Source: Amborella trichopoda (taxonomy: Eukaryota > Streptophyta > Magnoliopsida > Amborellales > Amborellaceae). Taken from it: DNA of 64,000 bases. Made by a program: the position numbers and the translations under genes. Of the stretch, positions 49,401-56,898 are shown piece by piece. The stretch covers positions 2,911,399 through 2,975,398 of the forward strand of contig NW_006494931.1 in the NCBI RefSeq assembly GCF_000471905.2. The letters run 5' to 3'. A model generated the notes under the pieces. The model was not told the origin of the DNA. It did not search any database and worked only from the letters and a program-made list of their open reading frames with translations. Each line of letters begins with the position of its first letter. Position 1 is the stretch's first letter.

Positions 49401-52400
49401 TTTAAATTTTATAATTAGATATGAAAATATATTTTAAGGCTATCACAAAGATTTATTGAAACCACATTGCTTGACACTATTTGATGGTGCGCTTTATTTT
49501 GATTGTTTAGAGCCTTGGTTCTATACAAACCACGCCTTTTTTATTTTATTTTTATCCACCTCCAATACACAAGAATTATTTTCTTTTTGAGAGAAAGCAC
49601 CGTATGATTATTTTGAAAAAGAATAAAATTTTGAGATTATCAAAGCTTAGATCTCACCCACCTAAAACCTCCACTCCTCGACACATTATGTTCTATATTA
49701 CTCTTCGGACCTTATCTTTTCCGCACCCAAGGAATGCCATTTGAAAAGTTATGTTGTTAAGATTAGCAACTAGGAGACGTCAACCACCAAAATTTAGGGC
49801 CTAAAACTACTCCTTAATCGAGTAATGAACATGATTGTTATTATTGATTGGACTGACCATCGAATTGGTGAGGGATATAGTTTAGTCAAAATCAGTTTGA
49901 CTACCAGCCTGGTTTAATAGAAATTTAAAACTACTAAGAAAAATATAAATAACAGTTAAAAATATAAAATATATCAAAAAAGAAAAATGTTTATATAAGG
50001 TTATAATCTTATATTGTAGATGTAATGTGCATCTTACATTTCAGTAGAAAAAAGTGTTCAAAAGTTATAAAACTTTTTTATTGATCATTTGGACCTTGAG
50101 ATGTATGTTACAAAGGAAAAAAAAGATTTTCGAGTTCTAAAAATAGTTTATTGTGTAATAAGTTATCTGAACTGTCTATTTTAAGATTTTGAAGTGTTCA
50201 TAGATTTGTTAAATCTCCACCTACTTAGTAATTTTAAATTTGGAAAAAGATGTTGTGCGCCCAGGTGCGTACTGCTATAGTAAACACACGGTCCACGTTG
50301 AATCCGGGCCGATCTGACGATCACGAATGTCCAATATTGTTTCTATTTTATTTTTTTTACAAATCAAAATCACTTGTAATTTTAGGTACGTGTTATTAAA
50401 AAATAGGCGAATCTACGAAAAATATCGAAAAACAATTTTACATGAAATAAATTGACCAAAATACCTCCAAAATATTTCGGGGGTATTTTTTCCAATTATT
50501 TTTTCATGAATTATTTTTTCTATATTTTTATTAGATGCGCCTTGATGAGAAGAATACACGTTTAAAATTTCAAATGATTTAGATTTGTAGAAAAAAAAAT
50601 TAAAATTCAAACACTATAAGACATCCGTGAGTGTTAGATCGGCCACAGAATGGCTCAGATTCCATCAGAGCCATTCGCGTACGGGCATAACACAGCGACT
50701 CCCTTTAAATTTCAGAACCAACATTGTACATAGATTTTCAAGCAATCATAAGGTTCCCCACACTAAAACTATATCTTCCACAAAAATCATGTAACATACT
50801 TAAGTAAAAGGGGCACCTTATACAAATTTCAACCACAAGGCAAAAAAAAAAGTTTGCCCATTTTATTTAGCAGATTAAACTATTTGAAACTGGACTATAG
50901 ATCGGCTAAAACTCCTCAAATACTAATTTGACATACTTTTGATCGAACTAAATTTTTAATTTGGACAAGCAGGTCTAGAGCTGATACATATATTGAACAT
51001 TATGCTTGAACTATGAAAATGAAGGAAACAGAGACCACATGGTGTGATGTAAGAGAACAATTATATTAAATTAAAGTACTAAACCACTAACCGACAAAGA
51101 TTTTGAAGTTTAAGAGAAAAAGCCGACAGAAAGAAGACAAAAGGTTACTATAAAGTAATGATAAATTAAGTTTGAGTTGAATTTACCAAATGGAAAGGGC
51201 ATCCACTGCAACCTCTGCGTTCTCTAGATTTCCGGTCAAAAGAATCAATATTCTATAGTACCAATTCTCCAAGCTGTTCATGCATTATCAGAAACAGTAA
51301 AATAATGATTATTTAATGAAAGAAAATGACGATTAGTAGAGAGAACAAGTATTAAAATATTGACGGTTCATAATCATAAACAGAAAAACTAGATAGCTTA
51401 TTGAAGAGGAAGGTGAGATATTTGGACACGTAAGTTTAATAATCATTTACGTAAAAAGAAAGATTTATTAGAGAGGAGAGAGTGGGAAGAATAGGAAAAG
51501 ATAAAGGTCTCGGCAATCATACGACAAAAGGTTGTGGTCGTTGCAATCATATGAGGAGAGGTAGATTATTTAAAGCACTAGTTTAAAAAATGGATTGGGA
51601 ATCCCAAAACTTTTTCTTGATGGATGAATCGGTATTTTTTTTGATTGAAAGTCGGTTGATTCGGTGGGATTCTAATATAAAAAAAATTTAAATAAATTAT
51701 TAAAAATCATTAAAAATGTTGTTTTTTATGAATCAAAAAAAAAAATGAGAGTACTACATTAATAACTTTTAATTTTTTACATTAATATGTCAATATTGAG
51801 ATGTTATTTTCTTGTATGAACTATTGTTAATCACTGTATCAAAATAATTTAAAATATTAAAAAACAGTTCTATATTATACTATTAAAAAATAATTTTTCA
51901 TATTAAGTGAATTAGTATCACATGAAATATTTATAGTTTTCTTTACTTGTATGAGATTATCAAAACTTAACTAACTATAATAATATACATTGAATATAAA
52001 TAAATTAATACATATAAAGATAGTTTTCTTATAGCTCAAAATATGAAGTTGTAATCATGTTTTAATGAAAATAAAAAGTAAATAAATAAATTTGTGCATG
52101 CATGAATTATTGTTATTTACCTAAAAAAAATTTATTTTTACAAACTTAATATATTTCATTATTTATCTCAAAATTTATGCTTCTACCCACACTATTTAAT
52201 CACCCTTAGACCCCCCCCCCCATTTCTAAAAGAAATTAAGAGTGATGGATTATGTAATTTTATTATTTGGAAAAATATGTGAATATTGAGACATTGTTTC
52301 TTTGTCTAGATGTCTGTATGATATTAATTATAATATATTATTAAAAATAATTTACCATACAAATAAGAATAAATTTAAAATTTGTCATATAATATCATCT

Positions 52401-55244
52401 AATTTTTTAAAAATTTATTTATAGCTATAATAAAAATAATACATTATATGATTTATAATATAAATAAATAAACAAATAAAATACAAGATTTGGTTATCAA
52501 TGTATAATTATTAATTATAATATTATAATAAACATGATTCAAAAAACAAAGGTGTGACCCTTACAAATAAATAAATATACAAGAATACAAAATTTAGAAA
52601 CTTAAATTTGTAATTACATTATAATAAAATTAGACAAATAAATAAATATCATACTTGCAATGTGAGATAATTGATAATGCCACTTTAAAATAGATTTTAA
52701 ATTGGTTTGGGCTAATGTTAAGTTTTTTCTCTTAAAATATCTCATAAACTTGTAATATTTTTAATGATCAATAAAAGTTATATATATATATATATATATA
52801 TATAGTGTGGGTAAGGCGAAGGACACGACNNNNNNNNNNNNNNNNNNNNTATATCTTTTTTTTTTTGTGTTTCTTTTTTTTTGATATGAAGGCAGGCACA
52901 ACGCAGCCATGTGTTTCCGGGGCATAAAAAGACAAGGACTAATATTGACGTCATTGGAATTTTTCCCGGGCATAGAAAGACAAGGATAATCATTAGGGCA
53001 TAACAAACAAGGACTGATAGTGAAGATCCATTCTGTAGGCAGGAATTTTTCCGGATCATAAAAACAAGGATTGATAGTGACGTCAGGAGCTGTAGGGCAT
53101 AAAAGACAAGGACTGATTGAAAGATCATTAGGTAGGCGATCAGCATTGGAAATTTTTAATAAAAAAATATAACCGCCTGAACCATCCGGATTATTAATTA
53201 AACGGTGTCTCCGAGATCTGGTTCAGATCGCCCGATTCAAACGGTGTCTCCAAGATCCAATCTGGATCGCCTGATTCTAGATAAAATCGATGATTTTTTA
53301 AACACCGATTTAAAGAGAAAAACAAAAGAGCACTAAGATTTTACGTAGGGACCCTAAAATTTTAGATAAGATATGAAATGCTATGTATTGGAAATTATAC
53401 AAAAAAAAAAAAGTTCGGTTAACTTACTTCGTTTTTTTTTTCTTTTGAAACTAGAATTTGCTGACCAAAGAGCGATTAAAAAAAAAAACAACCGGTTGAC
53501 CGACATTCTTTGTAATTTCTACTTATAAACAGAGTATTTTGTATTTTACTTAAAATTTTAAGATCTGTGTGTAAGTAACAGTTAACATTATTGAAAAAAA
53601 AAAAAAAAAAAAAAAAAGAAAGGGAAATGATACGGAGGATTATTTATAGAGTGGAAGAGCTGTAAGATTATTGAAATAAGAAACCTACAAAATATAAGGA
53701 CAAAGAGATAGTAAAAGAAACATGATACCATCCATAAAATTACGAGAAAGAAGAAAGCCCTACACCATGATGATAAACTAGTAAATGATAAAAAAGCAGA
53801 GATTACTACAGTATCATTCCTAACGAAAAGAGAAAAAAGCAGAAGAGAGAGGGAGGGAGGAATATTAGAGACATAGGAGAAAGCAAGCAGAGAGAGGGAA
53901 CATACGGACCAGAGCATGATCCCTGAGGCTGAAGAAAGCTTAAGAAACTCCCAGAGGCCCGAGAAGGCCTCCCTTGAGAACCCTGTCCATGTCTGGGGGC
54001 ACCAACCGCAGCAAGCATATGCAAACTGACCGATCACCGGCACCCACCACGCAAAATTCAGGGTCCAGGCCGCCCCTACGAGCCCGAGCTTCAGCCCGGA
54101 AATCAGTCCCCAACTCAGCCCAACATGTAGCAGCAATGAACCGACGGCTATCCACGCAATTATCATATTCCTCAACTGGCTTTGGAGGAATCTTTGAAGA
54201 GGAAAGAGGAAAACAAAGGCAAAGTGTTGGGGGATAAACCATATCGACACAGAGCCAGCGAGCTCCGCGATCTCGGCTGTTTGGCCTGTGAGCTTAAGGA
54301 TCGGGGTGGCGAAGATGTACATCGGGAGGAGGAGTAGGGCGCATATGAATAGGACGATCCACGATCGCTGCATGTACACTCCGAGCATGTGGTACTTGCG
54401 TGCGCCAAATGCCTGGCCGCACAGCGTCTCTAGTGCGCTCGCCATGCCCAGCTACGATTTAATCACCCAATGCAGTTAGATGAGAATGAAATAAACCAGA
54501 GGGATTATTCAGGCATTGAGAGAGAACTGAGAGAGATTTCTAAAGAGGAGAGATAAGAAAAATGCGGAAAGATAGAAGAACAGATACCAAAAAAAATAAA
54601 ACAAGAGATGGGCAGGTTATCATCATCATCCGAGCCTTATTTTAACTATTTAATGTTATTTCACACTGAGCTAAGGTCTAATACCCTCAAAATATAAATC
54701 TTTGTATCTCTTGTCGTTACTTTTATAGATAGAAGCAATAGGAAGAAATAATCTAAATTAGAATACGGCCATTGATAGAGTAGAATGGCCAAAGAGGATT
54801 TATTTCGCCAACCCTAAATTGTTGAGTTCTGATAATAGAAAATGATACTCTTCTTACTTTGGAGTTCGGATAATAGAAAATGATAATCTCTTTTTACTTC
54901 CATCATGTCGATCTAGGCTTCTCCTTTCCTCCCTTCTGTGGAATAGATAAGAGAGAGAAAGAAGAGAGAGAGAGAGAGGGACTCGATGAAATTACCAAGA
55001 GGCCAAAGTTGAAGCCAACGATGACAGTGCTGGCAATGGAGATTGCAGCGAGCTCTAGGTCCCCCAAATGACCTGCAAAAACCAGCGTGATAACATTCAT
55101 TCCATACATAGAAAACCTACTAAGTATGGCAGGCCCTACAATCTGCCATAGCTTCTTTGACTCCTCCCACACCCTCTCCACCAAACCACCTCTCTCTCTC
55201 TCTCTCTCTAACAGACCCACCTTCTCCTCACCAATCTCCGCCAT
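34326..55244 (-). CDS. DTX27-like: MATE/DTX multidrug and toxin extrusion transporter, 8 exons, 493 aa
   Basis: Exons in transcription order: 55244-54996, 54451-53910, 51273-51187, 48992-48936, 45695-45457, 44715-44597, 34650-34564 and 34427-34326. They sum to 1,482 nt, or 493 residues plus TAA; all seven introns start GT and end AG, with phases 0,2,2,2,1,0,0. The protein has the MATE hallmarks: a cytosolic N-terminus, [16 protein letters not shown] (residues 85-100), CLENWYY (264-270), SWEMMIP (298-304), [10 protein letters not shown] (314-323), VGSGWQ (395-400) and CDWDKE (455-460). Length and layout fit a 12-helix plant MATE protein. The family exports small organic compounds by cation antiport at the plasma membrane or tonoplast; the substrate cannot be read from sequence. 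The wording of the motifs is closest to the Arabidopsis DTX27 group as I recall it, which is inference. The start is the first ATG of the frame that yields the family N-terminus. No stop or frameshift was seen, so the gene is probably functional despite its transposon-filled introns. Confidence 0.93.
34564..34650 (-). CDS. DTX27-like: MATE exon 7 (residues 432-460)
   Basis: An 87-nt exon on the far side of the 9.9-kb intron. The acceptor AAAAAG^GGAATA has a weak pyrimidine tract. It encodes [19 protein letters not shown] then [10 protein letters not shown], the last helix and start of the C-terminal tail. Donor AGGAG^GTATAC. Confidence 0.9.
34741..35420. repeat. Solo-LTR-like block in MATE intron 6
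   Basis: Begins TGTTGGGTTTGGTGAT with an immediate hairpin (GGTTTGGTGAT/ATCACCATACC). It contains a transcription-end-like GAACCACGCAAATCTTGTATT, as in many plant copia LTRs, and finishes with TG/CA-compatible sequence (GATTCCACA). No internal coding region or target duplication was confirmed, so boundaries are approximate. Confidence 0.4.
35900..36617. repeat. Palindromic LTR-like unit 1, left arm lost
   Basis: Only the right half is present. Ends CAGATCTTGATCTGCATCA. Aligns with the right halves of units 2-4 over about 650 bp. Confidence 0.7.
36618..37198 (-). other. Internal region 1 of the array (581 bp)
   Basis: The minus strand has a short open frame with [20 protein letters not shown], homologous in DNA and peptide to internal regions 2 and 3. 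No recognised domain. Truncated at its left-arm junction after GACCATGAGGCTCCAG. Confidence 0.6.
37199..38303. repeat. Palindromic LTR-like unit 2, left arm truncated
   Basis: About 1.1 kb; the inverted halves meet near 37,600. The centre reads CTCGGACTCCCAC on one side and GTGGGAGTCCGTG on the other. Confidence 0.75.
38304..39003 (-). other. Internal region 2 of the array (700 bp)
   Basis: The same sequence family as regions 1 and 3. Ends with CACTCTGATACGACC, the reverse complement of a tRNA-iMet-like primer site, just before the next unit. The reading frame is broken. Confidence 0.6.
39004..40429. repeat. Palindromic LTR-like unit 3, most complete (1,426 bp)
   Basis: Begins TGATACATATCAAGTTCTAG and ends CTAGATCTTGATCTGCATCA, inverted copies. 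Complementarity continues along both arms of about 650-700 bp to a centre near 39,715. Confidence 0.8.
40430..41302 (-). other. Internal region 3 of the array, longest (873 bp)
   Basis: The minus-strand frame 41,088-40,771 reads [20 protein letters not shown] then [20 protein letters not shown]; the second part is shared with region 1. Not recognised as gag or pol. Ends with GCTCAGATACTACC next to unit 4. Confidence 0.6.
41303..42591. repeat. Palindromic LTR-like unit 4 (1,289 bp)
   Basis: Begins TGATGCACGTCAAGTTCTGG and ends AATCTTAATATGCATCA; the arms are inverted copies with a centre near 41,890. Confidence 0.78.
42690..43620. repeat. MITE-end satellite, about 255 bp x 3
   Basis: The landmark AATAAGTGCATGG(G/A)AAGCCAAATG recurs at 42,692, 43,081 and 43,335; the first interval is longer. 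Each unit contains an ATCTCGA(G/A)GTCGAGAT block followed by TTGAGGG and an AGTTGGCACC...AACTTTTTCC end, resembling the terminal region of MITE family 1. Confidence 0.8.
43621..43770. repeat. Short tandem repeat, about 57 bp x 2
   Basis: Two near-identical copies of AGTTTGTACATCTGAGGTAG followed by AACCAATTTACGACAA, continuing from the satellite to its left. Confidence 0.8.
43930..44130. mobile_element. Small MITE-like inverted-repeat element
   Basis: GAAAAAATTCTC near the left end and GAGAATTTTTTATG near the right end are inverted copies. The interior repeats GTCAATTGGTA / GTTAATTGGTA. Related in style to the MITE at 48,215-48,400. Boundaries approximate. Confidence 0.45.
44410..44584. mobile_element. 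Possible hAT terminus remnant beside exon 6
   Basis: CTCGGCTAGACAATTTTTAACACACT at 44,557-44,582 resembles the hAT right terminus at 29,240-29,273 (CGACGTTTTTTAATACACTG). The partner end and a target duplication were not found. Confidence 0.3.
44597..44715 (-). CDS. DTX27-like: MATE exon 6 (residues 392-431)
   Basis: Acceptor TTAG^GGGTGG and donor TTTTG^GTACGT. Encodes [21 protein letters not shown] then [19 protein letters not shown]. The donor opens the 9,946-bp intron 6. A transposon-like end lies within about 15 bp of this donor. Confidence 0.9.
45457..45695 (-). CDS. DTX27-like: MATE exon 5 (residues 312-391)
   Basis: Acceptor CGCAG^AGTGAGG. Encodes [20 protein letters not shown], two hydrophobic helices, then [10 protein letters not shown], the start of the second conserved MATE half. 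Donor TCTG^GTATGT, phase 1. Confidence 0.92.
45830..46110. mobile_element. Possible hAT-related remnant in intron 4
   Basis: Starts near CTATGGTTTTAAAAATAGA and contains GATTGGATTCGGTTCGAGG and GCCCGATTCAGGTGATCC, similar to the subterminal GC-rich motifs of the hAT elements at 23,460, 51,576 and 53,307. No target duplication recognised. Confidence 0.3.
46111..47660. other. Intron 4 sequence, mostly unassigned
   Basis: AT-rich. It contains an imperfect duplication of about 115 bp (46,850-47,040; GATGTAGATGATGCAC / GTGTGTAGATGGTGCAC) and an ATA microsatellite at 47,310-47,328. No coding motif. Confidence 0.4.
47661..47894. mobile_element. MITE (234 bp), Tourist-like
   Basis: Inverted ends of about 50 bp: left GGATTGTCTACAAAGAGACC, right reversed GGATGGCCTATAAAGAGATC, both continuing ATTTATCTTTT. 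The flanks TTA/CTA would fit a 3-bp target duplication, which is weak. Surrounding sequence resembles MITE family 1. Confidence 0.7.
48200..48400. mobile_element. MITE (about 190 bp)
   Basis: Left TGAAAAAACTTTTTTATATTATTAGGTGTAGGA and right (reversed) TGAAAAAACACTTTTTTATGATTAGGTGTGAGA are inverted copies. The interior includes CAATTGGTGTG. In MATE intron 4. Confidence 0.75.
48401..48840. other. Intron 4 sequence, nothing recognised
   Basis: AT-rich sequence upstream of exon 4's donor; no repeat or coding motif seen. Confidence 0.4.
48936..48992 (-). CDS. DTX27-like: MATE exon 4 (residues 293-311)
   Basis: A 57-nt micro-exon. The acceptor TTTACAG^CACG and donor ACAGG^GTAAG give [19 protein letters not shown]. 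The phase matches both neighbours and restores SIC at the 5' junction and TGVRVANE at the 3' junction. Confidence 0.9.
49149..49536. mobile_element. MITE, family 1 variant (388 bp), intron 3
   Basis: The ends GTTATATAGAGCCAAGGCTC and, reversed, GTTTGTATAGAACCAAGGCTC are inverted repeats of about 35 bp. The interior matches family 1 (GATCATCTCGACCTCAAGATG, AATTTTATAATTAGATATGAAAATA). The T-rich flanks could be an 8-bp duplication but are low complexity. Confidence 0.82.
49983..50840. mobile_element. MITE, family 1 copy 4, split by a Mutator-like MITE
   Basis: Starts GTTTATATAAGGTTATAATC like the left end of copy 2. Its interior runs to TTTAAATTT at 50,241 and resumes at 50,704 with AACATTGTACATAGATTTTC through GGGGCACCTTATACAAATTTC. 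The two halves line up with the uninterrupted copies. Confidence 0.75.
50242..50703. mobile_element. Palindromic Mutator-like MITE (462 bp) with 9-bp target duplication
   Basis: Nearly the whole element is one inverted repeat. The outer ends are GGAAAAAGATGTTGTGCGCC and, reversed, GGGAGTCGCTGTGTTATGCCC; arms share GCCGATCT(G/A)AC and CAAATC(A/T)AAATCA. Flanked by TTTAAATTT on both sides (50,233-50,241 and 50,704-50,712). Confidence 0.85.
51187..51273 (-). CDS. DTX27-like: MATE exon 3 (residues 264-292)
   Basis: An 87-nt exon missed by simple ORF scans. The acceptor ACAG^CTTGGAG and donor TTTG^GTAAAT give [19 protein letters not shown] then [10 protein letters not shown], a strongly conserved MATE segment around helix 7. 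It sits between two transposon-bearing introns. Confidence 0.9.
52779..52804. repeat. (TA)13 microsatellite
   Basis: Sits 26 bp left of the assembly gap. Confidence 0.9.
52830..52849. other. Assembly gap (20 N)
   Basis: A run of 20 Ns between a TA microsatellite and T runs, inside the intron-2 hAT element. The length is probably nominal. Confidence 0.95.
52895..53130. repeat. Minisatellite, about 45-60 bp x 4-5
   Basis: GGGCATAAAA(A/G)ACAAGGA-type units recur near 52,920, 52,973, 52,998, 53,055 and 53,096, alternating with GATAGTGACGTCA-like spacers. Inside the hAT element. Confidence 0.8.
53390..53580. repeat. Dispersed repeat, related to 58,540-58,700
   Basis: Shares a layout with 58,540-58,700: a poly-A/T block, CCGGTTGACCGAC-like or GTCGTCCGATTTT sequence, then TATAAA(C/T)AG(A/G)G and ATTTGTATTTTA-type sequence and GTAAGTAAC. 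The TATAAATAGGG of the second copy suggests LTR-like ends. Low certainty. Confidence 0.4.
53910..54451 (-). CDS. DTX27-like: MATE exon 2 (residues 84-263)
   Basis: The largest exon. The acceptor ...CGTAG^CTGGGC gives [17 protein letters not shown], followed by [12 protein letters not shown] and roughly helices 2 to 6. The donor CTCTG^GTCCGT is preferred over the nearby GTATGT because only phase 2 rebuilds the Cys of CLENWYY with exon 3. The frame stays open for about 100 codons past this donor into intron sequence, so a gene finder could wrongly extend it. Confidence 0.9.
54996..55244 (-). CDS. DTX27-like: MATE exon 1 (residues 1-83)
   Basis: Starts at the ATG at 55,244. It encodes an acidic cytosolic leader, then the start of the first membrane helices ([34 protein letters not shown]). 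The donor is TTG^GTAATT, phase 0. Ten CT repeats on the plus strand (55,190-55,209) encode the Arg-Glu run [10 protein letters not shown] just after the start. The frame remains open upstream of this ATG, but that part lacks MATE similarity and reads as a GA-rich leader. Confidence 0.9.
55190..55209. repeat. (CT)10 microsatellite inside MATE exon 1
   Basis: Ten CT units read as GAG/AGA codons on the minus strand and give an alternating Glu-Arg run within residues 11-20. Unit changes not divisible by three would shift the frame almost at the start of the protein. Confidence 0.9.
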
Positions 55245-55363
55245 CTCTCTCTCTAAATGCAAAATCAAAGAACAAGAGGAGCGGTAAAATGATTGCTGCC
55301 TTCCTCTTCTCCTCCTCCGCCCTCTCTCTCTCTCGCTCCACAAATGAGGTGCTGAGAATTGGC

Positions 55364-55375
55364 CTCTTTTATTCA
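55364..55375 (-). promoter_or_regulatory. Candidate TATA-like box of the MATE gene
   Basis: TGAATAAAAGAG on the minus strand, about 120 bp upstream of the start codon, followed by a GA-rich stretch (55,290-55,345) resembling a plant 5' leader. Only about 180 bp separate the ATG from a transposon, so the core promoter must lie here or inside the element. The call rests on motif and position only. Confidence 0.3.
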
Positions 55376-55421
55376 CACCTGCACGACTCTTTTTCTCTAT
55401 CAATTTGAAAGGGGTCGTGAT

Positions 55422-56807
55422 CATAGTTAGCAAGTCCGAGGATTTTCAATAAATCCGTTTACTTTAAAATCCGGAAAAAATCTTTTTTATTTCAAAAAGT
55501 TGGATGAAAAAATCGGATAAAAAATATAGATCGGCAAAAATATTTCATATAAAGATATCGCCAATATATCGGACTAGGCTAAAAAAATTGGAGTAAAAAA
55601 ATCGGATAAGTTAATACTTCACACCAAAAAAAAAATACACAATATAAATTTTCACATTAAGTAATTTAACAAAGATCACAACTACTTAAACAAAAACAAA
55701 AAAATGTACACAATATAAACTTTCACATTAAATACTTCAACAAATATCAAATTTACTTAAATATCAACATACCCAAAAAAAGGCACAATCTTTTTTTACA
55801 AATATCAAATCTATAAAATATCAACATACCCAATATACACCATATAAATCTTCACATTGAATACTTCAACAAATATCAAATCTACGTGAATATCACCATA
55901 CCCAAAAAAAAAAAAAAAAGCACAATTAAATATCAACAAATATCAAATATACTTAAATATCAACATACCCAAAATCTACTTTAAAAGCCCAAATCTACAT
56001 AAATACTTTAGCAAATATCAATATACCCAAAAAAAATACACAATTTTTTTTTTTTTATGATTAAATGCTTTAACTATGGTTAAGTCACTTATAACTATGG
56101 TTAATATAAAGGTTACTTTGTACTTTATATAATTGTTTTCATTGAAAACCGCTTCTTCAAAACCATTTGTGAGCTTGGAGAGTTTTGGGAAAAAGATGGA
56201 ACGAGGCTTTAGAAGACCCGAGAACAGAAGAAACTCGATAGAACTCTCTTCTCCCCCTAATCTCATTGATAAGGAAGCTCGATAGAATGGGGTATGCTTC
56301 TTCAAAATTGCGGAGGGGGTTTTGCTTTATGAGTTTGGAAAAAGCTCAAAATTGGGGATGGGGGTTTTATCTGTTAGCGAGAGAAAATCAAATGGGGTTC
56401 TTGGGGGTGGCGGTTTTCAGGAGCATGAAGATTATGAAATTTGCAGGAACATGAATATTAGGTTTGTTGATGGAAATAATACGTTTTTTCAGGAACATGA
56501 AGATTATGAAATTTGCAGGAACATGGGTTTTCTTTGTTAGGATTTTATTTGTTATGGAAATAATACGTTTTTTTAGAAATTACATATATCAGGAAATTTT
56601 TTTTTCTTTTTTTAAAAAAATACATATAAAAATGCGTTTTTTTAGGCCCTTTTAATTCGTTCTCCAAAAAAATGCGTTTTTAACGTTTTAATGAAAAAAC
56701 ATTATTTTTTGACGACCGTTTCAAAAACACGTCGTTTTAAACGTTTTTTAAAAAAAAACACCGAATTTTTAAAAAATCGACAATTAATCGCCGATTTGTT
56801 AACTATG
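55422..56807. mobile_element. hAT-type element (1,386 bp) 178 bp upstream of the MATE start
   Basis: The left end CATAGTTAGCAAGTCCGAGG and reversed right end CATAGTTAACAAATCGGCGA are inverted repeats. Flanks GTCGTGAT (55,414-55,421) and GTCGTAAT (56,808-56,815) match 7/8. The interior is non-coding, with AATATCAACATACCCAAAAA repeats (55,660-56,040) and an 80-90-bp duplication (56,420-56,580) containing GGAACATGAAGATTATGAAA. Confidence 0.88.
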
Positions 56808-56898
56808 GTCGTAATGGGAGCTGACTCTCTCTCTTTTATCTCTCTATCACTAAAAAGGAGGCAGGGAGTTTGTTTTTTATTTTTATTTTTATTTTTTT

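Larger units (their letters stand above)
51576..53307. mobile_element. Non-autonomous hAT element (about 1.73 kb) in intron 2 with perfect 8-bp target duplication
   Basis: The left end CACTAGTTTAAAAAATGGAT and reversed right end CGGTGTTTAAAAAATCATCG resemble the TIRs of the 5.8-kb hAT. The left subterminal region (TTATTAAAAATCATTAAAAATG, ATGAGAGTACT...ATTAATAA) aligns with 23,590-23,720 of that element. Flanked by ATTTAAAG at 51,568-51,575 and 53,308-53,315. No transposase. It contains the N gap, so its true length is unknown. Confidence 0.88.

Noticed and set aside
53588-53909. Continuation of the exon 2 frame past the donor
   Set aside because: It lacks MATE similarity and ends in poly-Phe from a poly-A/T run; exon 3 continues the conserved protein instead.
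53974-54237. 87-codon plus-strand open frame opposite MATE exon 2
   Set aside because: Antisense shadow of the GC-richer coding exon; no motif of its own.
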